Source: Runella zeae DSM 19591 (lineage in GTDB: Bacteria; Bacteroidota; Bacteroidia; Cytophagales; Spirosomataceae). Taken from it: a DNA stretch of 64,000 bases. Location: NCBI RefSeq assembly GCF_000423565.1, contig NZ_KE384043.1, positions 53,550-117,549 of the forward strand, given 5' to 3'. Numbering within the stretch: the stretch's first letter is position 1; the number at the start of each line of letters is the position of its first letter. Below, piece by piece: positions 43,394 to 52,826 of the stretch. The notes beneath the pieces are model-generated. The model saw only the letters and a list, made by a program, of their open reading frames with translations, had not been told where the DNA came from and made no database searches. The translations under genes and the position numbers were made by a program.

Positions 43394-43846
43394 ATGAAAA
43401 CGCTATCATTTATCGGACTTGCTGCACTTGGTATTCTCATTTGCGTAGCAGCAACTACCGCTGTCCCAACCGCTAATTCGACCAACGACGCTAAAATGTC
43501 CGTGGCTTTGCTCTTAGACGGCCAACCATTAGACCAAGCAGGGTTGTCAACCGTGAGCAGGGGTGTTTTGACCGTAAACTCTTTAGAATCAGATTCAAAA
43601 ATGCCTTTCCGCATTTACCTAAAACGCGGTGACCAAAAACTGAGTTTTGGAGGGCAAACCAACGGGAAAGAGCAATACGAAGCTGAAATTGGTTTTTTGG
43701 TGTCACGGGCACGTTTTGGTGACGCGTTGGTGGTAGAAACCGTCGGGAATGCGGCCGAAAATCAAAAGCCCAAAGTGGTATTTACCAAATACCTTTTTCC
43801 ACTGATTTTTAAGAAAGTGACGGTTCAAAATGGCGACGGCTGCTAG
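43394..43846 (+). CDS. Secreted protein of unknown function
   Basis: 150 residues from MKTLSFIGLAALG, giving a signal peptide (cleavage near TAVPTA); the in-frame Met at 43334 is upstream of it. The rest is beta-rich (LLDGQPLDQAGLSTVS, SDSKMPFRIYLKRGDQKLSFGG, ARFGDALVVETVG) and may be a small sandwich domain. It ends 6 bp before the FISUMP gene, so the two form an operon. No family recognised. Confidence 0.65.
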   Translation: MKTLSFIGLAALGILICVAATTAVPTANSTNDAKMSVALLLDGQPLDQAGLSTVSRGVLTVNSLESDSKMPFRIYLKRGDQKLSFGGQTNGKEQYEAEIGFLVSRARFGDALVVETVGNAAENQKPKVVFTKYLFPLIFKKVTVQNGDGC

Positions 43847-43852
43847 GCATTT

Positions 43853-44479
43853 ATGATAAAACAGCACATCCTTACGCTACTTGTTACCTTGTTTTTTACT
43901 CAGGTAGGCATTGCCCAATCCACTGGCACTTTTACCGACTCACGCGATGGGCAAACGTATAAAACGTTCAGCTTTAAAAATGCTTTAACCAACACCACGG
44001 TTACTTGGATGGCCCAAAACTTGAACTACAAAGTGCAGGAGAGCTATGCTTATGATGACAAAGATAGCAATCGAAAAGAGCTAGGCTTGCTTTACACCTG
44101 GGAAGCAGCGAAAAAAGCCTGCCCCAGCGGTTGGCATTTAGCAACGGATAGTGAATGGTCTATGTTGGTGACTAAATTTGGTGGAACCGACAAGGCTGGC
44201 GAAGCCCTGAAAAGCATCAAAGGTTGGGCTGAAGACGGCAACGGCACTAACAGCAGCGGGTTTAACGGGCTTCCAGCAGGTATTCGCAGAAATAATCTTT
44301 ATGAGGTGATGAGTGTGATGGGTTTCTGGTGGACGTCCACACCCACGGATGAGGAGGGTAAAGCTTGGGAATGGAACTTCAGTTATGGTGGCCCAGGGGA
44401 AAAACCACTTAAAACAAAAGCGTTCCGTTTCCCTGGCTCTGTTTCTTACGCTGTATCTGTTCGTTGCGTTCGGGATTAA
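43853..44479 (+). CDS. FISUMP-domain secreted protein
   Basis: 208 residues with a signal peptide (MIKQHILTLLVTLFFTQVGIAQ). The Fibrobacter succinogenes major paralogous domain is clear: DSRDGQTYKTFSF, VTWMAQNLNYK, LGLLYTWEAAKKACPSGWHL, SEWSMLVTKFGG, and SVRCVRD at the end. The domain is a C-type-lectin-like surface module. It follows the secreted protein at 43394 by 6 bp. Confidence 0.88.
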   Translation: MIKQHILTLLVTLFFTQVGIAQSTGTFTDSRDGQTYKTFSFKNALTNTTVTWMAQNLNYKVQESYAYDDKDSNRKELGLLYTWEAAKKACPSGWHLATDSEWSMLVTKFGGTDKAGEALKSIKGWAEDGNGTNSSGFNGLPAGIRRNNLYEVMSVMGFWWTSTPTDEEGKAWEWNFSYGGPGEKPLKTKAFRFPGSVSYAVSVRCVRD

Positions 44480-44598
44480 TTTATCTATTGAATGCAGCGG
44501 GTCAGAAATAATATGAATCGTTGAGTTTAAAATCATTTGTCAATTATCATTAATCAGTATCATTTCTATTGTGCGTCCTACTAAAAGACCCTTTTACA

Positions 44599-45705
44599 AT
44601 GAAAGTGAAATCAGATAGACAAAACCTGTTTGTTCTTGGCTGGACAGTTTTGATTATAGTAATAAACTCTTGCAATAGTCAAAGTCAATCAACTAAGGAA
44701 AATCAGATTGTTCATTCTCAAATTGACATCACACGGTTGAAATACACGAAAGGAGTTCGTTCAATTTTAGAAGATAGTAAAGGAAATATTTGGTTTGGCA
44801 GTCATAACGAAGGTGTGTGTATGCTTCAGAATGGTCGGTTGCACTATTTTACAACCCAAAACGGATTGAGTGACAACCAGGTGAGGAGCATTTATGAAGA
44901 TAAAAATGGTATCATCTGGTTTGAGTGTGGAATTGGGTTAAGTAGATATGATGGTGAAAAAATGACCGTTTACAATGAAAGAAAGTATGATTCAGAAAAC
45001 GGGTGGAAATTAACGGATAGTGACCTTTGGTTTAAAGGGGATGAAACGGCGGGTTACAATAAACTTGAAGGTGTGCCAGGCGTGTATCAATATGATGGAA
45101 AAAAACTCAATTACCGCAGCTTCCCAATAAAACCAAAACTAGGAGAGGAAAACGCTTATTCAATTTCAACCCCTTTTGTCAGAAGTAAAAATGGAACGGT
45201 TTGGTTTGGAACTTATAATGCCTTGATTGGGCATGATGGTAAGCAATTTAAAATATATACCGATGACTCATTAGGATTAAAAGGCTCCCCAACCGAATCT
45301 CTGCATATTCGGTGTATAATGGAGGACAGCAAAGGTAATTTATGGATTGGAAACAATAGCGGTAGCAGTCCAATTGGTGGCATCGGGGTATTAAAATATG
45401 ATGGCAAACAATTCATCCATTTTACAAAACAACATCAGTTAAGAAAGGAAGACACCAAAGGTAATTCCTTGGACAGAGTTTTTTCGATAGGTGAGGATAC
45501 TTTGGGGAATATTTGGTTTGGAACAGTAGCGTCAGGTGTGTGGCGATATGATGGCCATACCATGAAAAATTTTACCCAAAAAGATGGCCTAGATGGTGAC
45601 TTTGTTTGGATTATTTACAAAAGCAAAGCGGGTGAATTGTGGTTTGGCGGAGGCCCCAATGGTGTGTATCGTTTCAATGGCAAGTCTTTTGAACGAAAAT
45701 ATTAA
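44599..45705 (+). CDS. Propeller lipoprotein (two-component-regulator propeller repeats)
   Basis: 368 residues from MKVKSDRQNLFVLG. The N-terminus has a lipobox (IVINSCNSQ), so it is a lipoprotein. About six beta-propeller blades carry the Reg_prop pattern SILEDSKGNIWFGS, SIYEDKNGIIWFEC, CIMEDSKGNLWIGN and SIGEDTLGNIWFGT. In hybrid two-component systems these blades form the periplasmic sensor; here there is no membrane or kinase part. A paralogue follows at 45873. Confidence 0.85.
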   Translation: MKVKSDRQNLFVLGWTVLIIVINSCNSQSQSTKENQIVHSQIDITRLKYTKGVRSILEDSKGNIWFGSHNEGVCMLQNGRLHYFTTQNGLSDNQVRSIYEDKNGIIWFECGIGLSRYDGEKMTVYNERKYDSENGWKLTDSDLWFKGDETAGYNKLEGVPGVYQYDGKKLNYRSFPIKPKLGEENAYSISTPFVRSKNGTVWFGTYNALIGHDGKQFKIYTDDSLGLKGSPTESLHIRCIMEDSKGNLWIGNNSGSSPIGGIGVLKYDGKQFIHFTKQHQLRKEDTKGNSLDRVFSIGEDTLGNIWFGTVASGVWRYDGHTMKNFTQKDGLDGDFVWIIYKSKAGELWFGGGPNGVYRFNGKSFERKY

Positions 45706-45749
45706 CTAAAAGCCCAAAATATATATTGCTAGGCAGCTTTCTTTAACTA

Positions 45750-45862
45750 TTACCCGCTGATTTACGCCGATTGAAAGTCGCAGATGACGCTGATTAATGA
45801 CCATATAAAGCCCTTTTTCAGCGAGAATCAGCGTTTGTAATTCTGCGGCTTTCTGCGGGTAA
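45750..45862. repeat. TTACCCGC...GCGGGTAA dispersed repeat, copy 2
   Basis: A 113-bp element with inverted ends TTACCCGC and GCGGGTAA, filling nearly all of the gap between the two propeller genes. The inner ATCAGCGTTTGTAATTCTGC and the end TTTCTGCGGGTAAAAAT resemble the copy at 29666-29771. The element lies 10 bp before the next ATG. Confidence 0.65.
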
Positions 45863-45872
45863 AAATAAAATT

Positions 45873-46985
45873 ATGAAAAAAATAGCGACCCTTTTAACAT
45901 CACTGCTCCTTGTGGTTCTTTTTTGTACATCTTGCGGCGGACAAGAAAAAACAAATAGACAAAAAGGCTCAAATACGCCCAAACCAAGCCCTAAAGTCAT
46001 AAAAAACTTTAAGGCCGTGAGGTTGGCACCCGATTTTGACACGACCTTGGTCAGCCAATATATCCGAAGTATTTTTCAGGATTCGAAAGGAAATTTATGG
46101 TTTGGTACCATAGGCGAAGGCGTAGTGCGGTACGACCAAGAAACCTTGACCTATTTTTCCAATCCTGACGGTTTCTATAACCAAACTGTCTATGCTATCA
46201 ATGAAGATAAAGAAGGCAATATGTGGTTTGGCACCGACCAAGGTGTGTACAAGTATGACTCCAGACAGGCTGTCGGAAAAAGGTTTAAAAATTATAACCA
46301 AAAAGATGGTCTGGCCTACGTTGATATTACTCGAAAAGGCATTCTTGTTGATAAATCGGGCACGGTTTGGGTTGGGACACGCGGCGGCGTTTATCGCTAT
46401 GACCCTGTGGCCGATAGCGAAGGCCGAAAAAGTTTTTCCCTATTTAAAGAACTTGGCAAGGTCAATATTGCAGGTATTATGGAAGATAAAAATGGAAACA
46501 TTTGGTTTGCGTCTTCTAATCAAGGGGTCTTTCGCTATGACCCTGAACAGAAAGGTGATAATGCCATGAGCCATTTGGCAGAAAAAGAATTATTGGGCGA
46601 GAACTACGCAGGAGGAATTGCCCAAGACAAAGCGGGCAATTTGTGGTTTACCATGAAAAACGGCATTTGCCGTTACGACGGAAAAACGTTCACTGAATAT
46701 ACTTCCAAAGACGGTCTGGGCGGAACGGAGTTTTGGGGGATCATTATTGAGCAATCGGGTATCATTTGGATTACCGCCCGAGGCAGTACAACGCGATTTG
46801 ATCCTTCCGTTACCCTACCGAATCCAAAAGCTTTTACGGTGTTTACCCCGGCTGACGGCTTAAATTGCTGTGTTCAAAGTATGTTTCAAGATAAAGCTGG
46901 AAACATGTGGTGGGGTACGGGGCAAGGACTCTATCGCTTTGACGGTCAACGGTTTTATCAAGTGAAAAAGAACGGCCCTTGGTAG
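45873..46985 (+). CDS. Propeller lipoprotein, paralogue of the upstream gene
   Basis: 370 residues with a lipobox (MKKIATLLTSLLLVVLFCTSCGGQ). Reg_prop blades include SIFQDSKGNLWFGT, AINEDKEGNMWFGT, ILVDKSGTVWVGTR, GIMEDKNGNIWFAS, GIAQDKAGNLWFTM and SMFQDKAGNMWWGT. Like its neighbour it has no kinase part. The two are probably a duplicated pair. Partner and ligand unknown. Confidence 0.87.
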   Translation: MKKIATLLTSLLLVVLFCTSCGGQEKTNRQKGSNTPKPSPKVIKNFKAVRLAPDFDTTLVSQYIRSIFQDSKGNLWFGTIGEGVVRYDQETLTYFSNPDGFYNQTVYAINEDKEGNMWFGTDQGVYKYDSRQAVGKRFKNYNQKDGLAYVDITRKGILVDKSGTVWVGTRGGVYRYDPVADSEGRKSFSLFKELGKVNIAGIMEDKNGNIWFASSNQGVFRYDPEQKGDNAMSHLAEKELLGENYAGGIAQDKAGNLWFTMKNGICRYDGKTFTEYTSKDGLGGTEFWGIIIEQSGIIWITARGSTTRFDPSVTLPNPKAFTVFTPADGLNCCVQSMFQDKAGNMWWGTGQGLYRFDGQRFYQVKKNGPW

Positions 46986-47251
46986 GATTTTACCTACTTG
47001 TGAGGTTTGTCTACTAAAATGGTTTGACGAAAAAGTCAAGCTTGCGCTTCGTTGCACGGGTCATCATCTATTGCGAGTCAAACGAACTGTAAGTGGGATA
47101 TGATTTTATACCATTAACAAGTACCAAGACCTGACCTATCGCGAGGCAAAATGGCTTCACTCGTTTGTTGAAAATCAGCATTAATTCATTGAAAGAGAGT
47201 TTGTTATAAATAGTATTCTGCAAATTATAACCCAGAATTATTCCTTTCTCT

Positions 47252-48160
47252 CTAAGGCGTAAATCCTGCCGTTTTCATCCAGAGTAAGCAACGTCCAAAC
47301 CATTCGTCGAAAGCTGGGACTTTGAGGTATCCGTGTTCTCCTTTCGAATAAATATGCAACTCACTCATTACCTTGTTTTTTTGTAAAGCTTCATAAAAAA
47401 GCAAACTATTAGCTACTGGCACCACCGTATCGTCGCTGGCATGGGTAATGAAAGCCGGAGGCGTACGAGGAGTGACTTGGATTTCGTTAGAGTAAAGCTT
47501 GATTTGCTCAGCCGAAGCGTCTTTTCCCAAGAGATTGGCACCAGAGCCTTTGTGACCGATGCCTTCCATAAAACTAATAACCGGATACACCAGAATCATA
47601 AAATCAGGACGCAGGCTAGTGCCTTCTGGATTGGGAAGAATCGTACGCCCGAAATGCGTCCCTGCCGTAGAAGCCAAATGCCCCCCTGCCGAAAAGCCCA
47701 TGATGCCGATTTTTTGAGGATTGATATTCCACTCATTGGCACGCTGACGAACCGTCTTGATAGCTTGCTGCGCATCTTGCAATGGCCCTATGGAAGGGTC
47801 AATCATGGTTTTGGAGCTAGGAAGACGGTATTTGAGTACAAATGCCGCAATGCCTTGTTTTACAAATGCCTCGGCCACATCATATCCTTCTCTTTTGATG
47901 ACGAGCACCCCATAGCCTCCCCCTGGACAAATAATCACCGCTACGCCCGTAGCTTTTTCTTTAGGGGGCAAAAAAACGCTAAGCGTAGGTATTGCTACTT
48001 TAGACACCACATGATTGGGCGTTTTTATTTCCTCATTGGGAGCGTTGGTAGCATTGGGGATTGCGGCGTTGTACAAAGAAATTTCTTGCTGTGCCACACA
48101 GGCACCCCCCCAAACAAATATTGTCAGAAAAAGAAATAGGCTTCTGTAAGGTGTCATCAT
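47252..48160 (-). CDS. Secreted alpha/beta-hydrolase esterase
   Basis: 302 residues from MMTPYRSLFLFL; the upstream Met at 48193 precedes the signal. Signal peptide then AQQEISLYN. Active-site elements: oxyanion text VIICPGGGYGVL, Ser in GFSAGGHLAST, Asp in HASDDTVVP, His in GEHGYLKVP. It resembles the acetyl-xylan-esterase-like (BD-FAE/Aes) hydrolases, so deacylating plant polysaccharides is plausible. Divergent from folK. Confidence 0.88.
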   Translation of the reverse strand: MMTPYRSLFLFLTIFVWGGACVAQQEISLYNAAIPNATNAPNEEIKTPNHVVSKVAIPTLSVFLPPKEKATGVAVIICPGGGYGVLVIKREGYDVAEAFVKQGIAAFVLKYRLPSSKTMIDPSIGPLQDAQQAIKTVRQRANEWNINPQKIGIMGFSAGGHLASTAGTHFGRTILPNPEGTSLRPDFMILVYPVISFMEGIGHKGSGANLLGKDASAEQIKLYSNEIQVTPRTPPAFITHASDDTVVPVANSLLFYEALQKNKVMSELHIYSKGEHGYLKVPAFDEWFGRCLLWMKTAGFTP

Positions 48161-48273
48161 GGAAAGAGGTTTACTATTTTTTTGAAAAAGCACTTTACGT
48201 TCTTTTTCTGCTTATATTCTAAAAGACTTTATTTGTTTTTGAAGGTCGAAAACAGAATTATTAATAGTTTGCC

Positions 48274-48281
48274 TACCTTTG
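48274..48281 (+). promoter_or_regulatory. -7-type box of folK
   Basis: TACCTTTG matches the Bacteroidota -7 consensus TAnnTTTG exactly. It ends 4 bp before the folK ATG, so the transcript may be nearly leaderless. No good -33 TTTG is seen at 19-21 bp. Confidence 0.4.
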
Positions 48282-48285
48282 CGAG

Positions 48286-48774
48286 ATGAATCAAAATCCC
48301 GTTTTTATATTGTTGGGAGCCAATTTAGGAGACCGAAAGGGGACATTAGCCGAAGCAAGGCGTTTAATCTCGGAGCAACTAGCCACTCAGATTGTTGCCT
48401 CGTCGTTGTACGAAACAGCTCCCTGGGGGGTGACCGACCAACCGGCTTTTCTAAATCAAGTATTGAAGATTGAAACCCACCTTTCGGCGCAAGAATTGTT
48501 GGAAAATACACTTGCTATCGAAAAAAAATTAGGGCGCGAACGGCGGCTTCGCTGGGGCGCAAGGGTTATAGATATTGATATTTTGTATTATGATGATCTG
48601 ATTTTAGAGATAGAAACCTTGTCATTACCTCATCCGCGTTTACACGAGCGTCGGTTTACGCTTGTGCCGTTGGTAGAAATAGCCCCCGATTTCGTTCATC
48701 CCATTTTTAGAAAAACAAACCAAGAATTACTGAACGATTGTACTGATGATAGCTCCGTAAACGTTTGTGAATAG
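48286..48774 (+). CDS. folK: 2-amino-4-hydroxy-6-hydroxymethyldihydropteridine pyrophosphokinase
   Basis: 162 residues, standard HPPK length. Motifs: FILLGANLGDRKG at the start, and the signature RLRWGARVIDIDILYYDD with the two Mg-binding aspartates. It pyrophosphorylates the folate pterin precursor. A single gene, not with folP. Confidence 0.96.
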   Translation: MNQNPVFILLGANLGDRKGTLAEARRLISEQLATQIVASSLYETAPWGVTDQPAFLNQVLKIETHLSAQELLENTLAIEKKLGRERRLRWGARVIDIDILYYDDLILEIETLSLPHPRLHERRFTLVPLVEIAPDFVHPIFRKTNQELLNDCTDDSSVNVCE

Positions 48775-48894
48775 AGATTTAGACTTTGGAAAAAGCTAAG
48801 TAGAGAGGTTTTTAACTTCCTAAAAGAGGGATTTTTGGAGGAATTGACCGGATATTATTTTTTAACCCCGTTGTGGTTTAGCACTTAGAAAGTT

Positions 48895-50268
48895 ATGCAA
48901 CGTCGCGATTTTATCAAAAATACGCTCATTACAACTGGAGCAGTGGCACTGGGAAGCTGTCAAGACAAAACCCCTGATGCCAATCGTAAATATGAAGGAC
49001 AAATCGCCATCATTGGTGCAGGAGCCGCTGGATTGTACGCGGGGCAGCTGTTGGAAGAACAAGAAGCTAAATACACTATTTATGAAGCTTCTGACCAAAT
49101 CGGCGGGCGAATCAGGTCACTGAAAGGTTTGGCAGATTTTGACCTTGAGCTTGGCGCAGAAGAAATCTACGGCCCTCCTTCACAGTGGTATGATTGGGTA
49201 AAAGGAGCAGGAGCTACGCTGATTAAAAGTGATAGTGCCAATGATTTTTATCAAATAGGTTCTCAAATTCAGAATGAAGAACAACTGAAAACAAATGCTA
49301 ATTTTCAGGCGGCACTCTCTCTTGTAAGAGAGGCTCTTAGCTATACAGGAGATGATGTGACGTTGCTTCAATTTCTCAATGCTCGCTCGGTGCCCACCGA
49401 TGTACGATATGTGGTTGAATCAATTTTGGCTAACAAATATGGTACTTCGGCCAGTCGATTGAGCGTAAAGTCGATGGCCGAGCAATCAAATATATGGAGT
49501 GCAGGTACCGATTTGTATACTTCCACCAATCTTTCTTTAACGAATGTATTGACCGAAAAATTTAAGAATATACTTCCCAAAGTAATCTTAAATATGCCCA
49601 TTCGACGTATTGATTATAGCAACGAGCGAATCATGCTAGAAGACAGTCAAGCACAACGCCGATTTGTGGATAAAGTAATCATTACTGTTCCGCTAAGTAT
49701 TTTACAGTCAGGGGATTTGCAACTCACCCCTGCTTTGCCCGAAACCCATACTAATGCCCTCAAAAATATCGGTATGGGAGCAGGAATGAAAGTGACGTTG
49801 CTCTTCAATAAGCGCTTTTGGGACAGCAATACTGCCGCTATTTATACCGCAGGAGTAGTACCGCAGTTTAAGGTAAATTCGTATGGACGAGAGGCCAAAT
49901 CTTTTGTATTGACGGCTACCATAATGGGCGAAAAAGCTGAGTTTTTGAGTACCCAATCGGCAACCGTCTTAGTACAGTCTATTCTGAAAGACTTGGATAC
50001 CCTGTATGGCAAAGGGGCTGCTACCGCTTCTTTGACCAATGCCCGCATTACTGATTGGACAAAAGAGCCTTACATCAAAGGAGCTTTTTCGTATCCTTTG
50101 GTTGGCGGAGGAGGCTTATTGACGCGGCAAGCCCTTTCTCAACCCGTAAAACGAAGGATATATTTTGCGGGCGAAGCTACTCACTACGGAGGCCACAGCG
50201 GGACTGTCCACGGTGCTATCGAATCAAGCCGTAGAGCCGTGGATGAGTTGTTGAGAGATGTGAGTTAG
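48895..50268 (+). CDS. FAD-dependent amine oxidase with Tat-like N-terminus
   Basis: 457 residues. The N-terminus [22 protein letters not shown] holds RRDF (Tat-like) and a lipobox-like ALGSC, so it is probably an exported, possibly lipid-anchored, flavoprotein. FAD-binding: [20 protein letters not shown] with [13 protein letters not shown]; the C-terminal flavin site has [22 protein letters not shown]. Flavin monoamine-oxidase family; substrate unknown. The end overlaps the convergent ComM-like gene by 4 bp. Confidence 0.9.
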   Translation: MQRRDFIKNTLITTGAVALGSCQDKTPDANRKYEGQIAIIGAGAAGLYAGQLLEEQEAKYTIYEASDQIGGRIRSLKGLADFDLELGAEEIYGPPSQWYDWVKGAGATLIKSDSANDFYQIGSQIQNEEQLKTNANFQAALSLVREALSYTGDDVTLLQFLNARSVPTDVRYVVESILANKYGTSASRLSVKSMAEQSNIWSAGTDLYTSTNLSLTNVLTEKFKNILPKVILNMPIRRIDYSNERIMLEDSQAQRRFVDKVIITVPLSILQSGDLQLTPALPETHTNALKNIGMGAGMKVTLLFNKRFWDSNTAAIYTAGVVPQFKVNSYGREAKSFVLTATIMGEKAEFLSTQSATVLVQSILKDLDTLYGKGAATASLTNARITDWTKEPYIKGAFSYPLVGGGGLLTRQALSQPVKRRIYFAGEATHYGGHSGTVHGAIESSRRAVDELLRDVS

Positions 50269-51806
50269 CCCGCCCAGTTTTCTCTATCCAAACTTCGGTA
50301 CTGAATCGCCTCCGCTAGGTGTTCAATTTTGATGTCGGAGCTATCGGCTAGGTCGGCGATGGTACGCGCGACTTTTAAGATACGGTCGTAAGCACGCGCC
50401 GAAAGCCCGAGGCGCTCCATTGCTGTTTTTAGCAGAACTTTACCCGCAGGGTTAATGTCACAAATCTCCTTTACCATCTGCGAAGGCATCATGGCATTAC
50501 AATAAATCCCCGGATTTGACTTGAATCTTTCGGTTTGGATTTCGCGCGCTTTAATCACCCTTTCTCTGATAGCTACGCTACTTTCGGTTTTGCGCGTAGA
50601 GGCAATTTGTTCAAACGAAACGGGTGTCACTTCTACGTGCAGGTCGATGCGGTCGAGGAGGGGACCACTGATTTTATTGAGATAGCGCTGCACTGTCCCC
50701 GGCGGACATACGCATTCTTTTTCGGGATGATTGTAATACCCACAGGGGCAAGGGTTCATGCTGGCAATGAGCATAAAATTGGCAGGAAACTCAATGGCCC
50801 ATTTGGTGCGCGAAATCGTGACGCGACGCTCCTCCAAGGGCTGACGCATGACTTCCAAAACCGTACGTTTGAATTCGGGTAATTCGTCCAAAAACAAAAC
50901 GCCATTGTGTGCCAAAGAGATTTCGCCGGGCTGGGGAAAAGTACCGCCACCGACCAAGGCGGCATCGCTTACCGTATGGTGCGGAGCCCGAAACGGACGA
51001 CGTGATATAAGGGCCGCTTTGGAGCCGAGCTTTCCGGCTACTGAATGGATTTTGGTCGTTTCGAGCGCTTCTTGCAGCGTAAGTGGAGGGAGAATCGAGG
51101 GCAAACGCTTTGCAAGCATGGTTTTTCCGGCTCCCGGTGGCCCAATCATGATTACATTGTGCCCACCTGAAGCGGCGATTTCGAGCGCACGTTTGATATT
51201 TTCTTGTCCTTGAACATGTTCAAAATCAGCTTCGTAGTCGTTGATAGTGCTAAAAAAAATATCGCGCGTGTCAATCGTAAGAGGCTTAATATCGTGGGTA
51301 CCTTCAAAAAAATCGATGGCTTCTTTGAGCGTTTCGACGGGGATAACGTCGATGTTGTTGACAATAGCGGCTTCTTGGGCATTGGCTGCGGGCAACACAA
51401 AACCTTTATAGCCGAGCTTTCGAGCCTCGATGGCAATGGGAAGCACGCCTTTGATCGGTCTCAATTTCCCATCAAGCGAAAGTTCGCCCATAATGATATA
51501 TTCTTCCAATTTCTTTTGGGGCGATAGTTGCTCTGAAGCTTCTAATACACACAATGCAATGGCCAAATCATAAGCAGAGCCTTCTTTGCGAATATCGGCT
51601 GGTGCAAGATTTACAACCACTTTTTGGCGCGGCATACGGTAGTTAAAATACTTTAGGGAAGCTTCTACCCGCTGCTCACTTTCCTTTACGGCACTATCAG
51701 GGAGACCCACCATAAAAAAACGCATACCTTGTCCTACTGCCACTTCAATCGTAATAATAGTGGCATTGACGCCATAGACTGCACTACCAAAAGTTTTTGA
51801 AAGCAT
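50265..51806 (-). CDS. ComM/YifB-like AAA+ ATPase
   Basis: 513 residues. N-terminal Lon-like (ChlI) domain, then Walker [19 protein letters not shown] and Walker [10 protein letters not shown], and a C-terminal Mg-chelatase-like part with the Cys cluster [17 protein letters not shown]. Family YifB/ComM; ComM drives branch migration during natural transformation. Whether this organism is transformable cannot be told from the window. Confidence 0.93.
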   Translation of the reverse strand: MLSKTFGSAVYGVNATIITIEVAVGQGMRFFMVGLPDSAVKESEQRVEASLKYFNYRMPRQKVVVNLAPADIRKEGSAYDLAIALCVLEASEQLSPQKKLEEYIIMGELSLDGKLRPIKGVLPIAIEARKLGYKGFVLPAANAQEAAIVNNIDVIPVETLKEAIDFFEGTHDIKPLTIDTRDIFFSTINDYEADFEHVQGQENIKRALEIAASGGHNVIMIGPPGAGKTMLAKRLPSILPPLTLQEALETTKIHSVAGKLGSKAALISRRPFRAPHHTVSDAALVGGGTFPQPGEISLAHNGVLFLDELPEFKRTVLEVMRQPLEERRVTISRTKWAIEFPANFMLIASMNPCPCGYYNHPEKECVCPPGTVQRYLNKISGPLLDRIDLHVEVTPVSFEQIASTRKTESSVAIRERVIKAREIQTERFKSNPGIYCNAMMPSQMVKEICDINPAGKVLLKTAMERLGLSARAYDRILKVARTIADLADSSDIKIEHLAEAIQYRSLDRENWAG

Positions 51807-51951
51807 ACTGATATATCAATTAAAAATCTTACTTAGTTTCGCAAAAATAGAGTAAATCCATTAAATTAATTCACTAGAGCCAAACCGTTTGTGGGGCAAG
51901 GCTCTTAAAATCTTCCTATAAAAGTGTATTCCAAAATCTGCTTCAAATGTT

Positions 51952-51959
51952 TACCTTTG
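51952..51959 (+). promoter_or_regulatory. -7-type box upstream of the DUF4293 gene
   Basis: TACCTTTG, an exact TAnnTTTG match, 60 bp before the DUF4293 start and identical to the folK box. The -33 element is not clear. Confidence 0.4.
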
Positions 51960-52018
51960 TCGTCATTTTCTAAAATCAGAACCACATTCAATAATTTAAG
52001 AAATATCACTAAAACCTT

Positions 52019-52492
52019 ATGTTACAGCGTATTCAGACACTTTTTTTGGCGATAGTTGTAGTGGGTATGGTTGGTATGATTTCACTCCCGATTTGGGAGA
52101 AAATCGCCGTTGACGCCAATCAGTCAGTCCAACTTACCGCGCTTAGGCTTACTCATACCGCAGGCAATAGTTCGATGATTACCCCTACGTGGTACCTAGC
52201 TTTGTTAGGAGCACTCATTGCGGGGGTGGCATTGTTTGCCATATTTCAATACAAAAACCGTCTTCTTCAATCAGGATTGTGTGCTGTCAATTCCATCCTT
52301 ATGACGATTATTATGGGTTTAGTAATGTATTTTATCTTTGGAAAAGCAAAAAAACTTTTTGATGTATCGGCTTCGGGCGATTTTAGTTTTGGGTTTTACT
52401 CGCTTATAGTAGCCATGCTCGCCAACGTTTTAGCTAATCGTTTTATCCGCCGCGACGAAAAATTTGTGCGTTCGCAGGAGAGAATGAGATAA
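52019..52492 (+). CDS. DUF4293-family membrane protein
   Basis: 157 residues with four membrane segments (IQTLFLAIVVVGMVGMISLP, WYLALLGALIAGVALFAIF, SGLCAVNSILMTIIMGLVMYF, SLIVAMLANVLANRFI). The start MLQRIQTLFLAI and the final VLANRFIRRDEKFVRS are typical of DUF4293, a Bacteroidota family. Function unknown. Confidence 0.85.
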   Translation: MLQRIQTLFLAIVVVGMVGMISLPIWEKIAVDANQSVQLTALRLTHTAGNSSMITPTWYLALLGALIAGVALFAIFQYKNRLLQSGLCAVNSILMTIIMGLVMYFIFGKAKKLFDVSASGDFSFGFYSLIVAMLANVLANRFIRRDEKFVRSQERMR

Positions 52493-52826
52493 ATAAAATG
52501 AAAGTTGACGAGATTTTTTGACTCCTTATTTCTATTTGTTTTTCGGCTTTTATTTTACTCAATGTTTTGTTTATCAGGGTGTTTGATGTAGAATAAACCC
52601 CCTCATCGAAAAAAAAAGTTTTTTTTGATGATAAAAATTTGTTGTGTCAGTTTTGATAATTTTTACTAATTTCAAAGTTAGTTATGACTATTGATACGGA
52701 TTCATTGATTTTGGAGAACAAATAGCATCTAACTTGTATTTTTTAACATTTTAACTCACTAAAAAAGGTTATTTAATTCTCTGTAATACAGGGAGTTATG
52801 AGCCAAATAAATTATAAGTCACGAGG
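52493..52826. other. Intergenic stretch before recQ
   Basis: Very AT-rich. A long A/T hairpin (A-run at 52609-52617, T-run at 52619-52626, flanked by TCATC and GATGA) could end the DUF4293 transcript. No ORF recognised. Confidence 0.5.

Noticed and set aside
43853-44479. Member of the toxin island
   Set aside because: The FISUMP gene and its upstream partner are secreted proteins of ordinary composition, separated by 360 bp from the last island gene.
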